Part shown: positions 34,337 through 42,382 of the stretch, piece after piece
Position numbering within the stretch: position 1 is the first letter of the stretch
How the letters are laid out: the number at the start of each line of letters is the position of its first letter
Assembly: GCA_963827065.1 (NCBI GenBank)
Contig: CAWGZM010000006.1
Span: 124,001-188,000 of the forward strand
Source: JACVRW01 sp963827065
GTDB taxonomy: Bacteria > Actinomycetota > Thermoleophilia > Solirubrobacterales > Thermoleophilaceae
DNA: 64,000 nt
Reading direction: 5' to 3'
Translations under genes and position numbers: made by a program
The notes under the pieces: generated by a model
Told to the model about the DNA's origin: nothing
Seen by the model: only the letters and a program-made list of their open reading frames with translations
Database searches by the model: none

Positions 34337-34945
34337 CTAGAGGAAGCCGATCCGGTTCGGCGGCCAGTACGTCATGAAGGCCTTGCCGATCATCCACTTC
34401 TTGGGCACCGGGCCCCATTCACGGCTGTCCGCGGATGCGCCGCGGTTGTCGCCCATCATGAAGTAGTGGTCCTCCGGGATCGTGATCTCGCCCGGCAGGT
34501 TGCAGATCCCGCATTCGGAGTCGAGCTCCGCGAACGACTCCTCCTGGCGGCGTCCATTGATGTAGACGGCGCCGTCGATCACCTTGAGGCGGTCACCCGG
34601 CAGGCCGACGACCCGCTTGATGAAGTTGGTATCGGAGCGCTCGGGCGTGGGCTCGGGGCAGGCCGTGTCGCCGGGGTGCTGAACGCCGCAGCTGTTCGTG
34701 TCCGCGCCGGCCGGCGGCTTGAAGACGACGATGTCGCCGCGGTCCGGATCGCTGAAGCGGAAGCTCACCCGGTCCACGAGAACGCGCTGGCCGATCTCGA
34801 GCGTGGGCACCATCGATTCGCTCGGGATCCGGAACGGCTTGACGAGAAAGGCCTGAATCCCGAGCGCCAGGCCGAGCGCGACGGCCACGATCGTGACCAG
34901 CTCGATCAGTGAGCTGCGGGTGCTCTTCTCCTTGCTGCGCGCCAC
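34337..34945 (-). CDS. lepB: signal peptidase I
   Basis: A 202-residue membrane protease. One N-terminal transmembrane helix (about 13-33, LVTIVAVALGLALGIQAFLV) is followed by the catalytic Ser in IPSESMVPTLE and the Lys in NFIKRVVGLPGD. The C-terminal GDNRGASADSREWGPV box is typical. It cleaves Sec signal peptides outside the membrane. It lies 30 bases downstream of rplS, as in many Actinobacteria. Confidence 0.95.
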   Translation of the reverse strand: MARSKEKSTRSSLIELVTIVAVALGLALGIQAFLVKPFRIPSESMVPTLEIGQRVLVDRVSFRFSDPDRGDIVVFKPPAGADTNSCGVQHPGDTACPEPTPERSDTNFIKRVVGLPGDRLKVIDGAVYINGRRQEESFAELDSECGICNLPGEITIPEDHYFMMGDNRGASADSREWGPVPKKWMIGKAFMTYWPPNRIGFL

Positions 34946-34975
34946 CCTGAGCCTGACCGGGCTTCCGGAGCCGCC

Positions 34976-35704
34976 CTACGACCTGTCGTCGCCGGGCTGA
35001 GCCTCGCTGTCGTCGTCAGCCTGTGCGTCAGCGCTCGGCTCACCCTCGGGGGCGGCCTCATCGCCGGCCTCGGCCTGGGCGTCGTCCGTGGCCTGGGCCT
35101 CCGCCTGAGCCTCGGCATCCGCGTTCGGCTGTGCCTCGGCGTCCGCAGCCTCGCTGTCAGCGTCCGCCTCATCCGTCGCGGCCCCGGCATCCGCGCCCGC
35201 ATCGGGCGCCGCGTCACCCGCTGCAGCGCCCTCGCTGGCCGCCTCGGCCTCGGCGGCCTCCGCCTCCTCGGCGGCGACCTGGTCGGCGAGCTCCTCCTCG
35301 CCCGGCCGCGGTGCCTCGTCCGGCGGCATCGCTCCGGCCTGGGTCTCCTCGACCTCTCCGGTCCAGCGCCGCTCGCGGACGCGCGACGCGCGGCCGACGC
35401 GGTCGCGGAGGTAGTAGAGCTTGGCGCGGCGGACATCGCCGCGGGCAGCCACCTCGATGCGCTCGATCTTCGGCGAGTGCAGCGGGAACGTGCGCTCCAC
35501 GCCGACGCCGAACGACTGCTTGCGCACCGTGAAGGTCTCGCGCGCGCCGGTGCCCTGGCGCTTGATCACGATGCCCTCGAAGACCTGCGTGCGGCGCCGC
35601 TGGCCTTCGACCACCTGGAAGTGGACGCGGACACGGTCGCCCGCCTGGAAGGCGGGGACGCGACGCAGCTGAGCGCGCTCGATGCTGTCGATGAGTCCGG
35701 GCAT
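34976..35704 (-). CDS. rplS: ribosomal protein L19 with a 125-residue acidic C-terminal extension
   Basis: A 242-residue protein, about twice the usual L19 length. Residues 1-115 are a normal L19 (RVPAFQAGDRVRVHFQV, QVFEGIVIKRQG, FPLHSPKIERIEV, KLYYLRDRVGRASRVRER). The rest is almost only Ala, Glu, Asp, Gln and Gly (for example AEAEAASEGAAAGDAAPDAG). The core sits at the subunit interface near bridge B8; the tail would project as a negatively charged, disordered arm. ATG 35704 is chosen because the frame upstream lacks L19 similarity. It is preceded by a strong hairpin. Confidence 0.92.
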   Translation of the reverse strand: MPGLIDSIERAQLRRVPAFQAGDRVRVHFQVVEGQRRRTQVFEGIVIKRQGTGARETFTVRKQSFGVGVERTFPLHSPKIERIEVAARGDVRRAKLYYLRDRVGRASRVRERRWTGEVEETQAGAMPPDEAPRPGEEELADQVAAEEAEAAEAEAASEGAAAGDAAPDAGADAGAATDEADADSEAADAEAQPNADAEAQAEAQATDDAQAEAGDEAAPEGEPSADAQADDDSEAQPGDDRS

Positions 35705-35746
35705 GAATGAGTGTGGTCCGTCGCTTCGGTCAACGTCGGGAGGCAC

Positions 35747-35778
35747 AAGAAAGCGCGACCTCCCGGGAGCCGTCGCGC
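35747..35778 (-). terminator. terminator or attenuator between trmD and rplS
   Basis: On the minus strand GCGCGAC and GTCGCGC form a 7-bp stem around a 12-base loop that can itself pair (CTCCCGGGAG), followed by TTTCTTG. Just upstream, GCGCG-TCA-CGCGC can form a competing hairpin that shares bases with the first arm. This is the layout of an attenuator in the 108-base trmD-rplS gap. Confidence 0.55.
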
Positions 35779-35812
35779 GTGACGCGCAATGGTAGCGATT
35801 CTTCCGCGGATC

Positions 35813-36499
35813 TCAGGCGGGCGTATCGGGCCCTGCGCGCTCGCGGCTGCGCTCGAGACGCCACTCCCGTACCCGCGCGTGGTCCCCCGACAGGAGGACG
35901 TCCGGGACGGTGTGCCCGTGCCAATCGAACGGCCGCGTGTAGTGCGGATATTCGGGGGCGCCCTCGAGCGCCTCGCTGAACGACTCCTCGACGGCGCTCT
36001 CCTCGTGCCCGAGCGCGCCGGGCAGCTTTCTGATGACTGCGTCGCAGACCACCATCGCCGCCAGCTCACCGCCAGACAGGACATACGGGCCGATCGACGC
36101 CACGTCGCTGGCGAGCTGCTCGTGCACGCGCTCGTCGAAGCCCTCGTAGCGCCCGCAGAGCAGCGTCAGCGCCGGCTCCGCGGCGAGCTCGGTCGCGAGC
36201 GCGTCGTCGAACTGGCGGCCGCCGGGGGCGAGCGCGACGACGCGCCGCTGCTCCCGCAGCTCGAGCGGATCGACGTCGTAGCGCGCCCGCAGAGCGGCCT
36301 CCACCACGTCGACTCGGATGACCATCCCGGCGCCGCCGCCGTATGGCGTGTCGTCTACCTGGCCGGCCTTGAGCGGCGTAGTCGCGCGCAGGTCGACGAA
36401 CGACAGCTCGTGCCCCAGCGCAAGCGCATTCGTGACGTGACGCTGGCTCTTGAACCAGTCAAACCACTGCGGGAAGAGCGTGACCACGTCGACGTTCAC
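35813..36499 (-). CDS. trmD: tRNA (guanine-N1)-methyltransferase
   Basis: A 228-residue SPOUT methyltransferase that makes m1G37. It shows NVDVVTLFPQWFDWF at the start, DDTPYGGGAGMVIRVD, the knot segment LLCGRYEGFDERV, and YVLSGGELAAMVVCDA. GTG at 36499 overlaps the rimM stop by four bases (GTGA). Part of the conserved rpsP-khpA-rimM-trmD-rplS order. Confidence 0.95.
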   Translation of the reverse strand: MNVDVVTLFPQWFDWFKSQRHVTNALALGHELSFVDLRATTPLKAGQVDDTPYGGGAGMVIRVDVVEAALRARYDVDPLELREQRRVVALAPGGRQFDDALATELAAEPALTLLCGRYEGFDERVHEQLASDVASIGPYVLSGGELAAMVVCDAVIRKLPGALGHEESAVEESFSEALEGAPEYPHYTRPFDWHGHTVPDVLLSGDHARVREWRLERSRERAGPDTPA

Positions 36500-36927
36500 C
36501 CGAGGAACCCCCGGTTCACGCGAATCTCGCGGGCATCCAGGTCGATGCTCTCGATCGCGTCGGACACGAGCGGGACGAGCGTGCCGTCCTCGAGCTCGAG
36601 CAGGCTGCACGAGGGTCCGTCGACCACCCGCGCCACCGGGCCGAGGCCGGCCACGCTGCAGCGCGCCAGGTCGGAGGCGAGCCACTCGTCGGCCGCCAGC
36701 TCGTCCTCGATCAGCATCGTCTCGCCGCGCAGCGGCCGCGGGTCCTCCAACCCGGAGAGGCGGATCAATGGGCGCTCGTCGGTTCCGGCGCGCCGCTCGA
36801 CGACTCGCTCAGTCGAGCCGACGAGCACCTCCGCCCCCTCCGGCAGCGGATGACGCGGGCCGTCCACGTAGAAGCTGCCATCGAGGCCGTGCGGCTTGCC
36901 CACCCGCCCGGCCGTGACGCGCGTCAA
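36496..36927 (-). CDS. rimM: 16S rRNA processing protein RimM
   Basis: A 143-residue protein with the RimM N-domain (TAGRVGKPHGLDGSFYVDG) and a C-terminal PRC barrel ending DLDAREIRVNRGFLG. It binds S19 and aids 30S head maturation. It is a little shorter than typical RimM (about 170). ATG overlaps the khpA stop by four bases. Confidence 0.92.
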   Translation of the reverse strand: MTRVTAGRVGKPHGLDGSFYVDGPRHPLPEGAEVLVGSTERVVERRAGTDERPLIRLSGLEDPRPLRGETMLIEDELAADEWLASDLARCSVAGLGPVARVVDGPSCSLLELEDGTLVPLVSDAIESIDLDAREIRVNRGFLG

Positions 36928-37157
36928 TCGACGACGTCGACCAGTACGCGGGTTCCCTGGCGCACCGCGGACGCCTTGATCACGGTCCGCAGCGCCGCGA
37001 CGGTCCGGCCGCCGCGACCGATCACCTTTCCGGCGTCGTCCTCCGCGACGTGCAGCTCGAGCACGACGGTGCCGTCGGGCTCTTCGAAGGACTCGACGCT
37101 CACCTCGTCCGGACTGTCGACGAGCGACCGGGCGAGATAGGTGAGAAGCTCGTCCAC
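36924..37157 (-). CDS. khpA: KH-domain RNA-binding protein KhpA
   Basis: A 77-residue single KH domain with the GxxG-type loop in VIGRGGRTVAALRTVIKA. It follows rpsP directly, its start being adjacent to the rpsP stop. KhpA/KhpB-type proteins bind many RNAs and affect cell division and translation. The tight position between rpsP and rimM is typical of Gram-positives. Confidence 0.93.
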   Translation of the reverse strand: MDELLTYLARSLVDSPDEVSVESFEEPDGTVVLELHVAEDDAGKVIGRGGRTVAALRTVIKASAVRQGTRVLVDVVD

Positions 37158-37670
37158 CTACTCCGAGGTGGACTCGTCGCCGCTCTCGGCGGCGGGGGCT
37201 GCTTCGGCTGGTGCCGCCTCGGCCTCCGCGTCAGCCGGCGCGGGCTCAGCCTCTGCGGGCGCTGCGTCGGCCTCGGCCGGCGCGACGTCCGCGTCCCCGG
37301 CCGGAGCGGCCTCCTCCGCAGCGGTCTCCTCGACCTGCGACGGCGGCGTGGCCGGCTCCATCGATACGGGCGCGGCAGTGGCCGGGCTCGCGGCCGCCAC
37401 GGCGGCGGAGGTCTTGGGGTCGGCGGTGAAACCCTTCGCCTGTGCCTTCATCAGCTGCTTGACGGTGCCGGTCGGCTGCGCCCCGCGAGCGACCCAATGC
37501 TGGAAGCGCTCCTCGTCGATCCGGATCGTCGAGGGCTCGGTCTGCGGGTTGTAGTGGCCGATCGTCTCGATGAAGCGGCCGTCGCGCGGCGAGCGCTGGT
37601 CGGCGACGACCACACGCCAGATCGGATTCTTCTTGCTCCCCACGCGGGTGAGGCGAACTCGTACGGACAT
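37158..37670 (-). CDS. rpsP: ribosomal protein S16 with Ala/Glu-rich tail
   Basis: A 170-residue protein. Residues 1-80 are S16 (RVRLTRVGSKKNPIWRVVVAD, DGRFIETIGHYNPQ, HWVARGAQPTGTVKQLM). Residues of about 90-170 are an Ala/Pro/Glu tail (AEADAAPAEAEPAPADAEAE). Such tails on S16 occur in other Actinobacteria. A TAACCT box at 37681-37686 lies 10 bases before the ATG and overlaps the ffh stop codon. Confidence 0.93.
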   Translation of the reverse strand: MSVRVRLTRVGSKKNPIWRVVVADQRSPRDGRFIETIGHYNPQTEPSTIRIDEERFQHWVARGAQPTGTVKQLMKAQAKGFTADPKTSAAVAAASPATAAPVSMEPATPPSQVEETAAEEAAPAGDADVAPAEADAAPAEAEPAPADAEAEAAPAEAAPAAESGDESTSE

Positions 37671-37680
37671 AGGCCGGAAG

Positions 37681-37686
37681 AGGTTA
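37681..37686 (-). promoter_or_regulatory. -10-like box TAACCT for rpsP
   Basis: TAACCT on the minus strand ends 10 bases before the rpsP ATG and overlaps the ffh stop, consistent with a separate start for the rpsP operon. Confidence 0.35.
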
Positions 37687-39012
37687 GCGACCGCCGGCGA
37701 GTTGCTGCAGGTTCGGCATCCGGCCCTTCGCGATCTGCTTCATGAGCTTCTTCATCTGGCCGAACTGCTTGACGAGGTGCGACACCGCCTGCACCGACGT
37801 CCCGGAGCCGCGCGCGATCCGGCGCCGCCGCGAGCCGTCGATGATCGTCGGATTGGCGCGTTCCTCGGGCGTCATCGAGCGGATGATCGCCTCCAGCCGG
37901 TCCAGTTCCTTCTCGTCGACGTTCAGCCCACCCAGCTGCTGGCCCACGCCCGGCATCATCTTCAGCAGCGAGCCGAGCGGCCCCATCTTGCGGACCTGCT
38001 GCATCTGCTCGAGGAAGTCATCGAGCGTGAACTGCTCCTTGCGGATCTTCTTCTCGAGCTCCTGCGCCTGGCGCTCGTCCATCTGGCGCTCGGCCTTCTC
38101 GACGAGCGTCATCACGTCGCCCATGCCGAGGATCCGCTGCGCCATGCGGTCCGGATGGAAGCGCTCGAAGTCGCCGAGCTTCTCGCCCGTCGAGGCGTAC
38201 AGGATCGGCTTGCCCGTGACCGCCTTGACCGAGAGCGCCGCGCCCCCGCGGGCGTCGCCGTCCAGCTTGGTGAGGACGACGCCGTCGAAGTTCGCTGTCT
38301 CGGCGAACTGCTCGGCCACGTTCACCGCGTCCTGACCGGTCATGGCGTCGACGACGAGCAGCACGTTGTGCGGCTTCGTCCGCTTCTTGACGTCGGCGAG
38401 CTCCTTCATGAGCTCCTGGTCGATGTGGAGCCGGCCGCTCGTGTCGATGATGAGCGCGTCGCGACGATCCTGCTTGGCCTGGTCGAGCGCCCACTCCGCG
38501 ATGTCGACCGGATTGCGGCCGGTGCCCTGCTCGTAGACGGTGGCGCCCGCCTGGGCACCGACCTTGACGAGCTGGTCGACCGCGGCGGGCCGGTAGACGT
38601 CGCAGGCGGCGACGGCCACGTCCATGCCGTGCTCCTCACGCAGGTGGCGAGCGAGCTTGCCGCAGGCGGTCGTCTTGCCCGAGCCCTGCAGGCCCGCCAT
38701 CAGGATCACCGTTGGCCCCGGCCGCGCCAGCGCGAGGTCGCGCCCCGAGCCGCCCATCAGCTCGGTCAGCTCCTCGGAGACGATCTTCACGACCTGCTGG
38801 CCGGGGTTCAGCGAGTCGAGCACATCCTGGCCGAGCGCCCGCTCCTTGACCGCCTGCGTGAACTGCTTGACGACCTTGAAGTTGACGTCCGCCTCGAGCA
38901 GCGCGAGGCGCACCTGGCGCATCGCCTTGTTGACATCCTCCTCGGTCAGCTGACCGCGCGAGCGGACGTCGCCGAGCGCAGCTTGGAGCCGGTCTGAGAG
39001 GGCATCGAACAT
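37684..39012 (-). CDS. ffh: signal recognition particle GTPase Ffh
   Basis: A 442-residue protein. N domain (1-90), G domain with P-loop GLQGSGKTTACGKLA, DTSGRLHID, TKLDGDARGGAAL and GEKLGDFERF, then the Met-rich M domain (FLEQMQQVRKMGPLGSLLKMM, GSGTSVQAVSHLVKQF) that binds signal peptides and 4.5S RNA. It pairs with FtsY at 42.4 kb. A TAGCCT box lies nine bases before the ATG. Confidence 0.96.
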   Translation of the reverse strand: MFDALSDRLQAALGDVRSRGQLTEEDVNKAMRQVRLALLEADVNFKVVKQFTQAVKERALGQDVLDSLNPGQQVVKIVSEELTELMGGSGRDLALARPGPTVILMAGLQGSGKTTACGKLARHLREEHGMDVAVAACDVYRPAAVDQLVKVGAQAGATVYEQGTGRNPVDIAEWALDQAKQDRRDALIIDTSGRLHIDQELMKELADVKKRTKPHNVLLVVDAMTGQDAVNVAEQFAETANFDGVVLTKLDGDARGGAALSVKAVTGKPILYASTGEKLGDFERFHPDRMAQRILGMGDVMTLVEKAERQMDERQAQELEKKIRKEQFTLDDFLEQMQQVRKMGPLGSLLKMMPGVGQQLGGLNVDEKELDRLEAIIRSMTPEERANPTIIDGSRRRRIARGSGTSVQAVSHLVKQFGQMKKLMKQIAKGRMPNLQQLAGGR

Positions 39013-39021
39013 GAACGAAAG

Positions 39022-39027
39022 AGGCTA
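39022..39027 (-). promoter_or_regulatory. -10 box TAGCCT for ffh
   Basis: TAGCCT on the minus strand, nine bases before the ffh ATG at 39012. The same hexamer precedes the genes at 21278 and 62128. Confidence 0.4.
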
Positions 39028-39032
39028 GCTGG

Positions 39033-39962
39033 CTACCGCGGCGTGGGCGGACCGGGCGGTCCCGGTGGCGCTGCGGGCGGCGTCCCTGAGCCGGGGTCCG
39101 GCTTCGGGATCACCGAGCCGATGTTGGCGAGCGCCTGCGTCACCTCGCTCGGGATGATCCAGACCTTGTTCGACTCGCCCTGGGCGATCTGCGGCAGCGT
39201 CTGCAGGTACTGGTAGGCGAGCAGCTTCGGGTCGGCATCGCCGCGGTGGATGGCGTCGAAGACCTGCTCGATCGCCTTGGACTGACCCTCGGCGTGCAGG
39301 ATCTCCGACTGCTTCTGGCCCTCGGCGCGCAGGATCGAGGACTGCTTCTCACCCTCGGCCGTGAGGATCTGCGACTGCTTGACGCCCTCGGCCGTCAGGA
39401 TCGCCGCGCGCTTGTCGCGCTCGGCGCGCATCTGCTTCTCCATCGCCTCCTGGATCGTCACCGGCGGGTCGATCGCCTTCAACTCGACGCGGTTGACGCG
39501 GATGCCCCAGCGCCCGGTCGCCTCATCCAGCACCACACGCAGAGCGGTGTTGATGGTGTCGCGCGAGGTGAGCGTGTCCTCGAGCGTCATGCCGCCGGCC
39601 ACGTTGCGCAGCGTGGTTACGGTGAGCTGCTCGATGGCGACGATGTAGTCGGCGATCTCGTAGGTGGCGGCCTTCGGGTCGGTCACCTGGAAGTAGATGA
39701 CCGAGTCGATCGACACCGTGAGGTTGTCCTCGGTGATCACCGGCTGCGGCGGGAACGAGACCACCGTCTCGCGTAGGTCGAGCAGCGGCTTCACGCGATC
39801 GACGTACGGCACGATGAGCGCGAGCCCGGCGTCCAGCGTGCGGTGGTAGCGGCCAAGCCGCTCCACGATCCCGGCGCGCGCCTGGGGCACGATCCGGATT
39901 CCGCGCGAGAGCGTGAAGAGCACGACCACGGCGATGACGATGAGCACGATCAGGGCAGCCAT
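39033..39962 (-). CDS. SPFH/stomatin-like membrane protein (QmcA type)
   Basis: A 309-residue protein. One N-terminal helix (ALIVLIVIAVVVLFTL) is followed by the SPFH/PHB domain (about 25-190; GIRIVPQARAGIVERLGRYH, QPVITEDNLTVSIDSV). A coiled segment of four 11-residue repeats comes next (ILTAEGVKQSQ, ILTAEGEKQSS, ILRAEGQKQSE, ILHAEGQ), visible in DNA as a 33-bp periodicity. The tail is Pro/Gly-rich. Such proteins form membrane cages or scaffolds. It is followed upstream by NfeD, its usual partner, 17 bases away. Confidence 0.92.
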   Translation of the reverse strand: MAALIVLIVIAVVVLFTLSRGIRIVPQARAGIVERLGRYHRTLDAGLALIVPYVDRVKPLLDLRETVVSFPPQPVITEDNLTVSIDSVIYFQVTDPKAATYEIADYIVAIEQLTVTTLRNVAGGMTLEDTLTSRDTINTALRVVLDEATGRWGIRVNRVELKAIDPPVTIQEAMEKQMRAERDKRAAILTAEGVKQSQILTAEGEKQSSILRAEGQKQSEILHAEGQSKAIEQVFDAIHRGDADPKLLAYQYLQTLPQIAQGESNKVWIIPSEVTQALANIGSVIPKPDPGSGTPPAAPPGPPGPPTPR

Positions 39963-39979
39963 GAGGCGCTTCGTTCCTC

Positions 39980-40405
39980 CTATTCGGCGACCAGCGCCGT
40001 GGCGCCGTCGATCTTCAGTACTTCCACGCGGGCGCCCGGTTCGAACGCCTCGTCGTCATCGTACGACCGGGCCGACCACACCTCGCCCGCCAGCTTGACC
40101 TGCCCGCCGTCACGGTCCACCCGCTCGAGCACCACGGCGGGCCGGCCGATCAGCGCGGCGGTCCCGGTCCGCAGCTGGCCCGGCGTGCGCAGGTGACGCC
40201 TGGCGACCGGCCGCAGCACGAGCAGCGACGCGAGCGACACCGCGATGAACACGATCCACTGGACGGCGAGGCCGCCACCGGCGAGCGCGACGATTGCGGC
40301 CGTGACGGCTGCGATCGCGATCGGGCCGAGGAAGAAGCCGAGCGTCGCGATCTCACCGACCGCGAGCACCCCAGCGGCGATCATCCACCAGACCCATTCG
40401 TCCAT
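39980..40405 (-). CDS. NfeD-family membrane protein
   Basis: A 141-residue short NfeD: transmembrane helices in the first 75 residues (WVWWMIAAGVLAVGEIATLG, VQWIVFIAVSLASLLVL), then a C-terminal OB fold (TGTAALIGRPAVVLERVDRD). NfeD proteins accompany SPFH proteins, as here. A TAGGAT box (40416-40421) lies 10 bases before the ATG. Confidence 0.88.
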   Translation of the reverse strand: MDEWVWWMIAAGVLAVGEIATLGFFLGPIAIAAVTAAIVALAGGGLAVQWIVFIAVSLASLLVLRPVARRHLRTPGQLRTGTAALIGRPAVVLERVDRDGGQVKLAGEVWSARSYDDDEAFEPGARVEVLKIDGATALVAE

Positions 40406-40415
40406 CTACTCCCCG

Positions 40416-40421
40416 ATCCTA
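40416..40421 (-). promoter_or_regulatory. -10-like box TAGGAT for nfeD-SPFH pair
   Basis: TAGGAT on the minus strand ends 10 bases before the ATG at 40405. It partly coincides with an SD-like GGGGAG, so the role is uncertain. Confidence 0.3.
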
Positions 40422-41276
40422 GGGACGAGGCTGACCCGCCGCCACCGGGTCCAGCTCGCTCACGCCCCGGATAGGCGTCCGCAGCAGAGCGCGGGCGCGG
40501 GTCGAGTCGAGCACGCAGCGTGGCGCCCGCTCGAGCCCGGAGTCGGCGATCCGCCCGCGCCGCAGACTGTTGAGCGGCAGGCCGTGCGCCGTGGCGATCC
40601 TGCGGGCGAGCTCGTAGCGGCTGACCGCCTCCGGCCCGGCGACGTGCAGAAGGCCCGTCTCAGAGCGCCCCGACAGCTCGACGAGCGCCGCCGCGAGGTC
40701 ATCGACCAGCACGGGCGAGCGCCACTCGTCCTCGAAGAAGACGATCTCCGACTCGCCGCGCGCCGCGGCCAGCACGGTCCGCTCCTGTGTCCCCGGCTCG
40801 GGACCGCCGACCATCAGCGAGGTCCTCACGACGAGCGCATCCGGATGGGCGCCGAGCACCTCGCGCTCCGCCTCGAGCTTCGAGCGTCCGTACTCCCCGA
40901 CGGGGTTGGGCTCGTCCGCCTCGCTGTAGGGGCGCGTGGCGCTCCCGTCGAAGACGAGGTCGGTCGAGACGTGCACGAGCCGCGTTCCGGCGCGCGCCGC
41001 CGCCGCGGCCACGTTTGCGGAGCCGGTCACGTTCGTGCTCCAAGCGCCGGCGCCCTCCTGGCGGTAGGCCGTGTGGATCACCGCGGCCGGCCGAACACGC
41101 GCGAACAGGTCAGCGACCGCCTCGTCGTCGCGAACGTCGAGCTTCAGCCACTCGAGCGCCGGTGCGGCGGGAGCGGCCGAGGTCAGCCTGGTGGCGATCA
41201 CGGGCGGCTCCGAGCTCCCCAGCAGCGCGCGGCCCAGGTAGCCGCTTGCGCCGGTCACGAGGAGCGGCCCGCTCAT
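40419..41276 (-). CDS. RmlD-like NAD(P)-dependent sugar-nucleotide reductase
   Basis: A 285-residue extended SDR of the dTDP-4-dehydrorhamnose reductase type. Nucleotide fold VTGASGYLGRALLG, active-site YGRSKLEAEREV (YxxxK), VVRTSLMVGG and the HVAGPEAVSRYELARRIA segment. It may reduce a nucleotide sugar, but no other rml gene is nearby. The ATG overlaps the PLP-lyase stop by four bases. Confidence 0.85.
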   Translation of the reverse strand: MSGPLLVTGASGYLGRALLGSSEPPVIATRLTSAAPAAPALEWLKLDVRDDEAVADLFARVRPAAVIHTAYRQEGAGAWSTNVTGSANVAAAAARAGTRLVHVSTDLVFDGSATRPYSEADEPNPVGEYGRSKLEAEREVLGAHPDALVVRTSLMVGGPEPGTQERTVLAAARGESEIVFFEDEWRSPVLVDDLAAALVELSGRSETGLLHVAGPEAVSRYELARRIATAHGLPLNSLRRGRIADSGLERAPRCVLDSTRARALLRTPIRGVSELDPVAAGQPRP

Positions 41277-42382
41277 GCCTCGTTCAGCGCGCGCTCCACG
41301 TCGGCGAGCAGGTCTGGCGTGTCCTCGCAGCCGGCCGAGAGGCGGATGAAGCCGGGTGGGACGTCGTCGCCGCCCCAGCGCGCGCGCCGCTCGGCTGTCG
41401 TGTGCACCACGCCGAAGCTCGTGGCATCGAAGATCAGCTCCGCCGCCGCCAGGAAGCGCTCGGCACGCTCCTCGCTGCCGAGGTCGAACGAGATGACCAT
41501 CCCGTAGCCGCGCATCTGGCGCCGCGCCACCTCGTGCCCCGGGTCGCCGCTGAGCCCGGGGTAGCGCACCGATACGACGTCGTCACGCGCCGCCAACAGC
41601 CGGGCGATCGCGAGCGCGTTGTCGCAGCTGCGCTCGAGCCGCAGCGCGAGCGTCGCGAGCGAGCGGTGGCCGAGCCACGCCTCGAACGGGCCAGGGAGGG
41701 CGCCCGCGTCGCGGCGCCAGTCGCTCATGCGCCCGGCCAGTTCCTCGTCGCGAGTGCTCACGTAGCCGAGCATGAGATCTCCGTGACCGCTGATCTGCTT
41801 GGTGGCGCTCGTGAGCGTGACGTCGGCGCCGAGATCGAGCGGGCGCTGGAGGAGCGGGCCCGCGGTGGTGTTGTCGACGATCGTCCGCGCGCCGGCAGCG
41901 CGCGCGGCCTCGGACAGCTCCGCGATGTCGTACACCTCGAGCTTGGGGTTCGAGGGACTCTCGAGCCAGAGCAGCGCTGCCCCGTCCACGGCCGCCGCAA
42001 GCTCTTCCGGCGGAGCGAGCCGCAGCTCGATGCCCCGTGGCTCCAGATGCGTTTCCGCGAGGCGCCGGACGCCGTGATAGCAGCTGTCGTCCATGGCGAT
42101 CGCATCGCCCGGCTTCGTCAGCGTCAGCAGGAGCGCGGCCGCCGCCGCCATCCCCGACGCGAACAGGACGGCGCGCGCCTCCTCGAGCTCGCCGAGCGCA
42201 GCCTCGAAGCGGGCCCAGGTCGGGTTCCCATAGCGGGTGTAGCTGTACGGGACGTCGTGAGGATCGCCGCTGAAGTGGAAGGGCCCGGCGAAGACCGGCC
42301 CCGGCAGGAACGGCTCTCCCTGAGCCGGCTCGGGCAGACCGGCCTTCAGGACCCGCGTCCCGTCCCCTCGAGCTCCGCTCAC
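41273..42382 (-). CDS. Cys/Met-metabolism PLP-dependent lyase (cystathionine gamma-lyase/synthase type)
   Basis: A 369-residue aspartate-aminotransferase-fold enzyme. PLP Lys in LTSATKQISGHGDLMLGY, substrate and cofactor segments SYTRYGNPTWARFEAAL, LFASGMAAAAALLL and LLWLESPSNPKLEVYD, and the C-terminal FIRLSAGCEDTPDLLADVE. It should catalyse beta- or gamma-elimination or replacement on sulfur amino acids; the exact reaction is undecided. GTG at 42382 overlaps the ftsY stop (GTGA). Confidence 0.9.
   Translation of the reverse strand: MSGARGDGTRVLKAGLPEPAQGEPFLPGPVFAGPFHFSGDPHDVPYSYTRYGNPTWARFEAALGELEEARAVLFASGMAAAAALLLTLTKPGDAIAMDDSCYHGVRRLAETHLEPRGIELRLAPPEELAAAVDGAALLWLESPSNPKLEVYDIAELSEAARAAGARTIVDNTTAGPLLQRPLDLGADVTLTSATKQISGHGDLMLGYVSTRDEELAGRMSDWRRDAGALPGPFEAWLGHRSLATLALRLERSCDNALAIARLLAARDDVVSVRYPGLSGDPGHEVARRQMRGYGMVISFDLGSEERAERFLAAAELIFDATSFGVVHTTAERRARWGGDDVPPGFIRLSAGCEDTPDLLADVERALNEA

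Noticed and set aside
39270..39420. 33-bp periodic sequence as a mobile or unstable repeat
   Set aside because: It encodes the 11-residue repeats that are a normal feature of QmcA/stomatin-type proteins.
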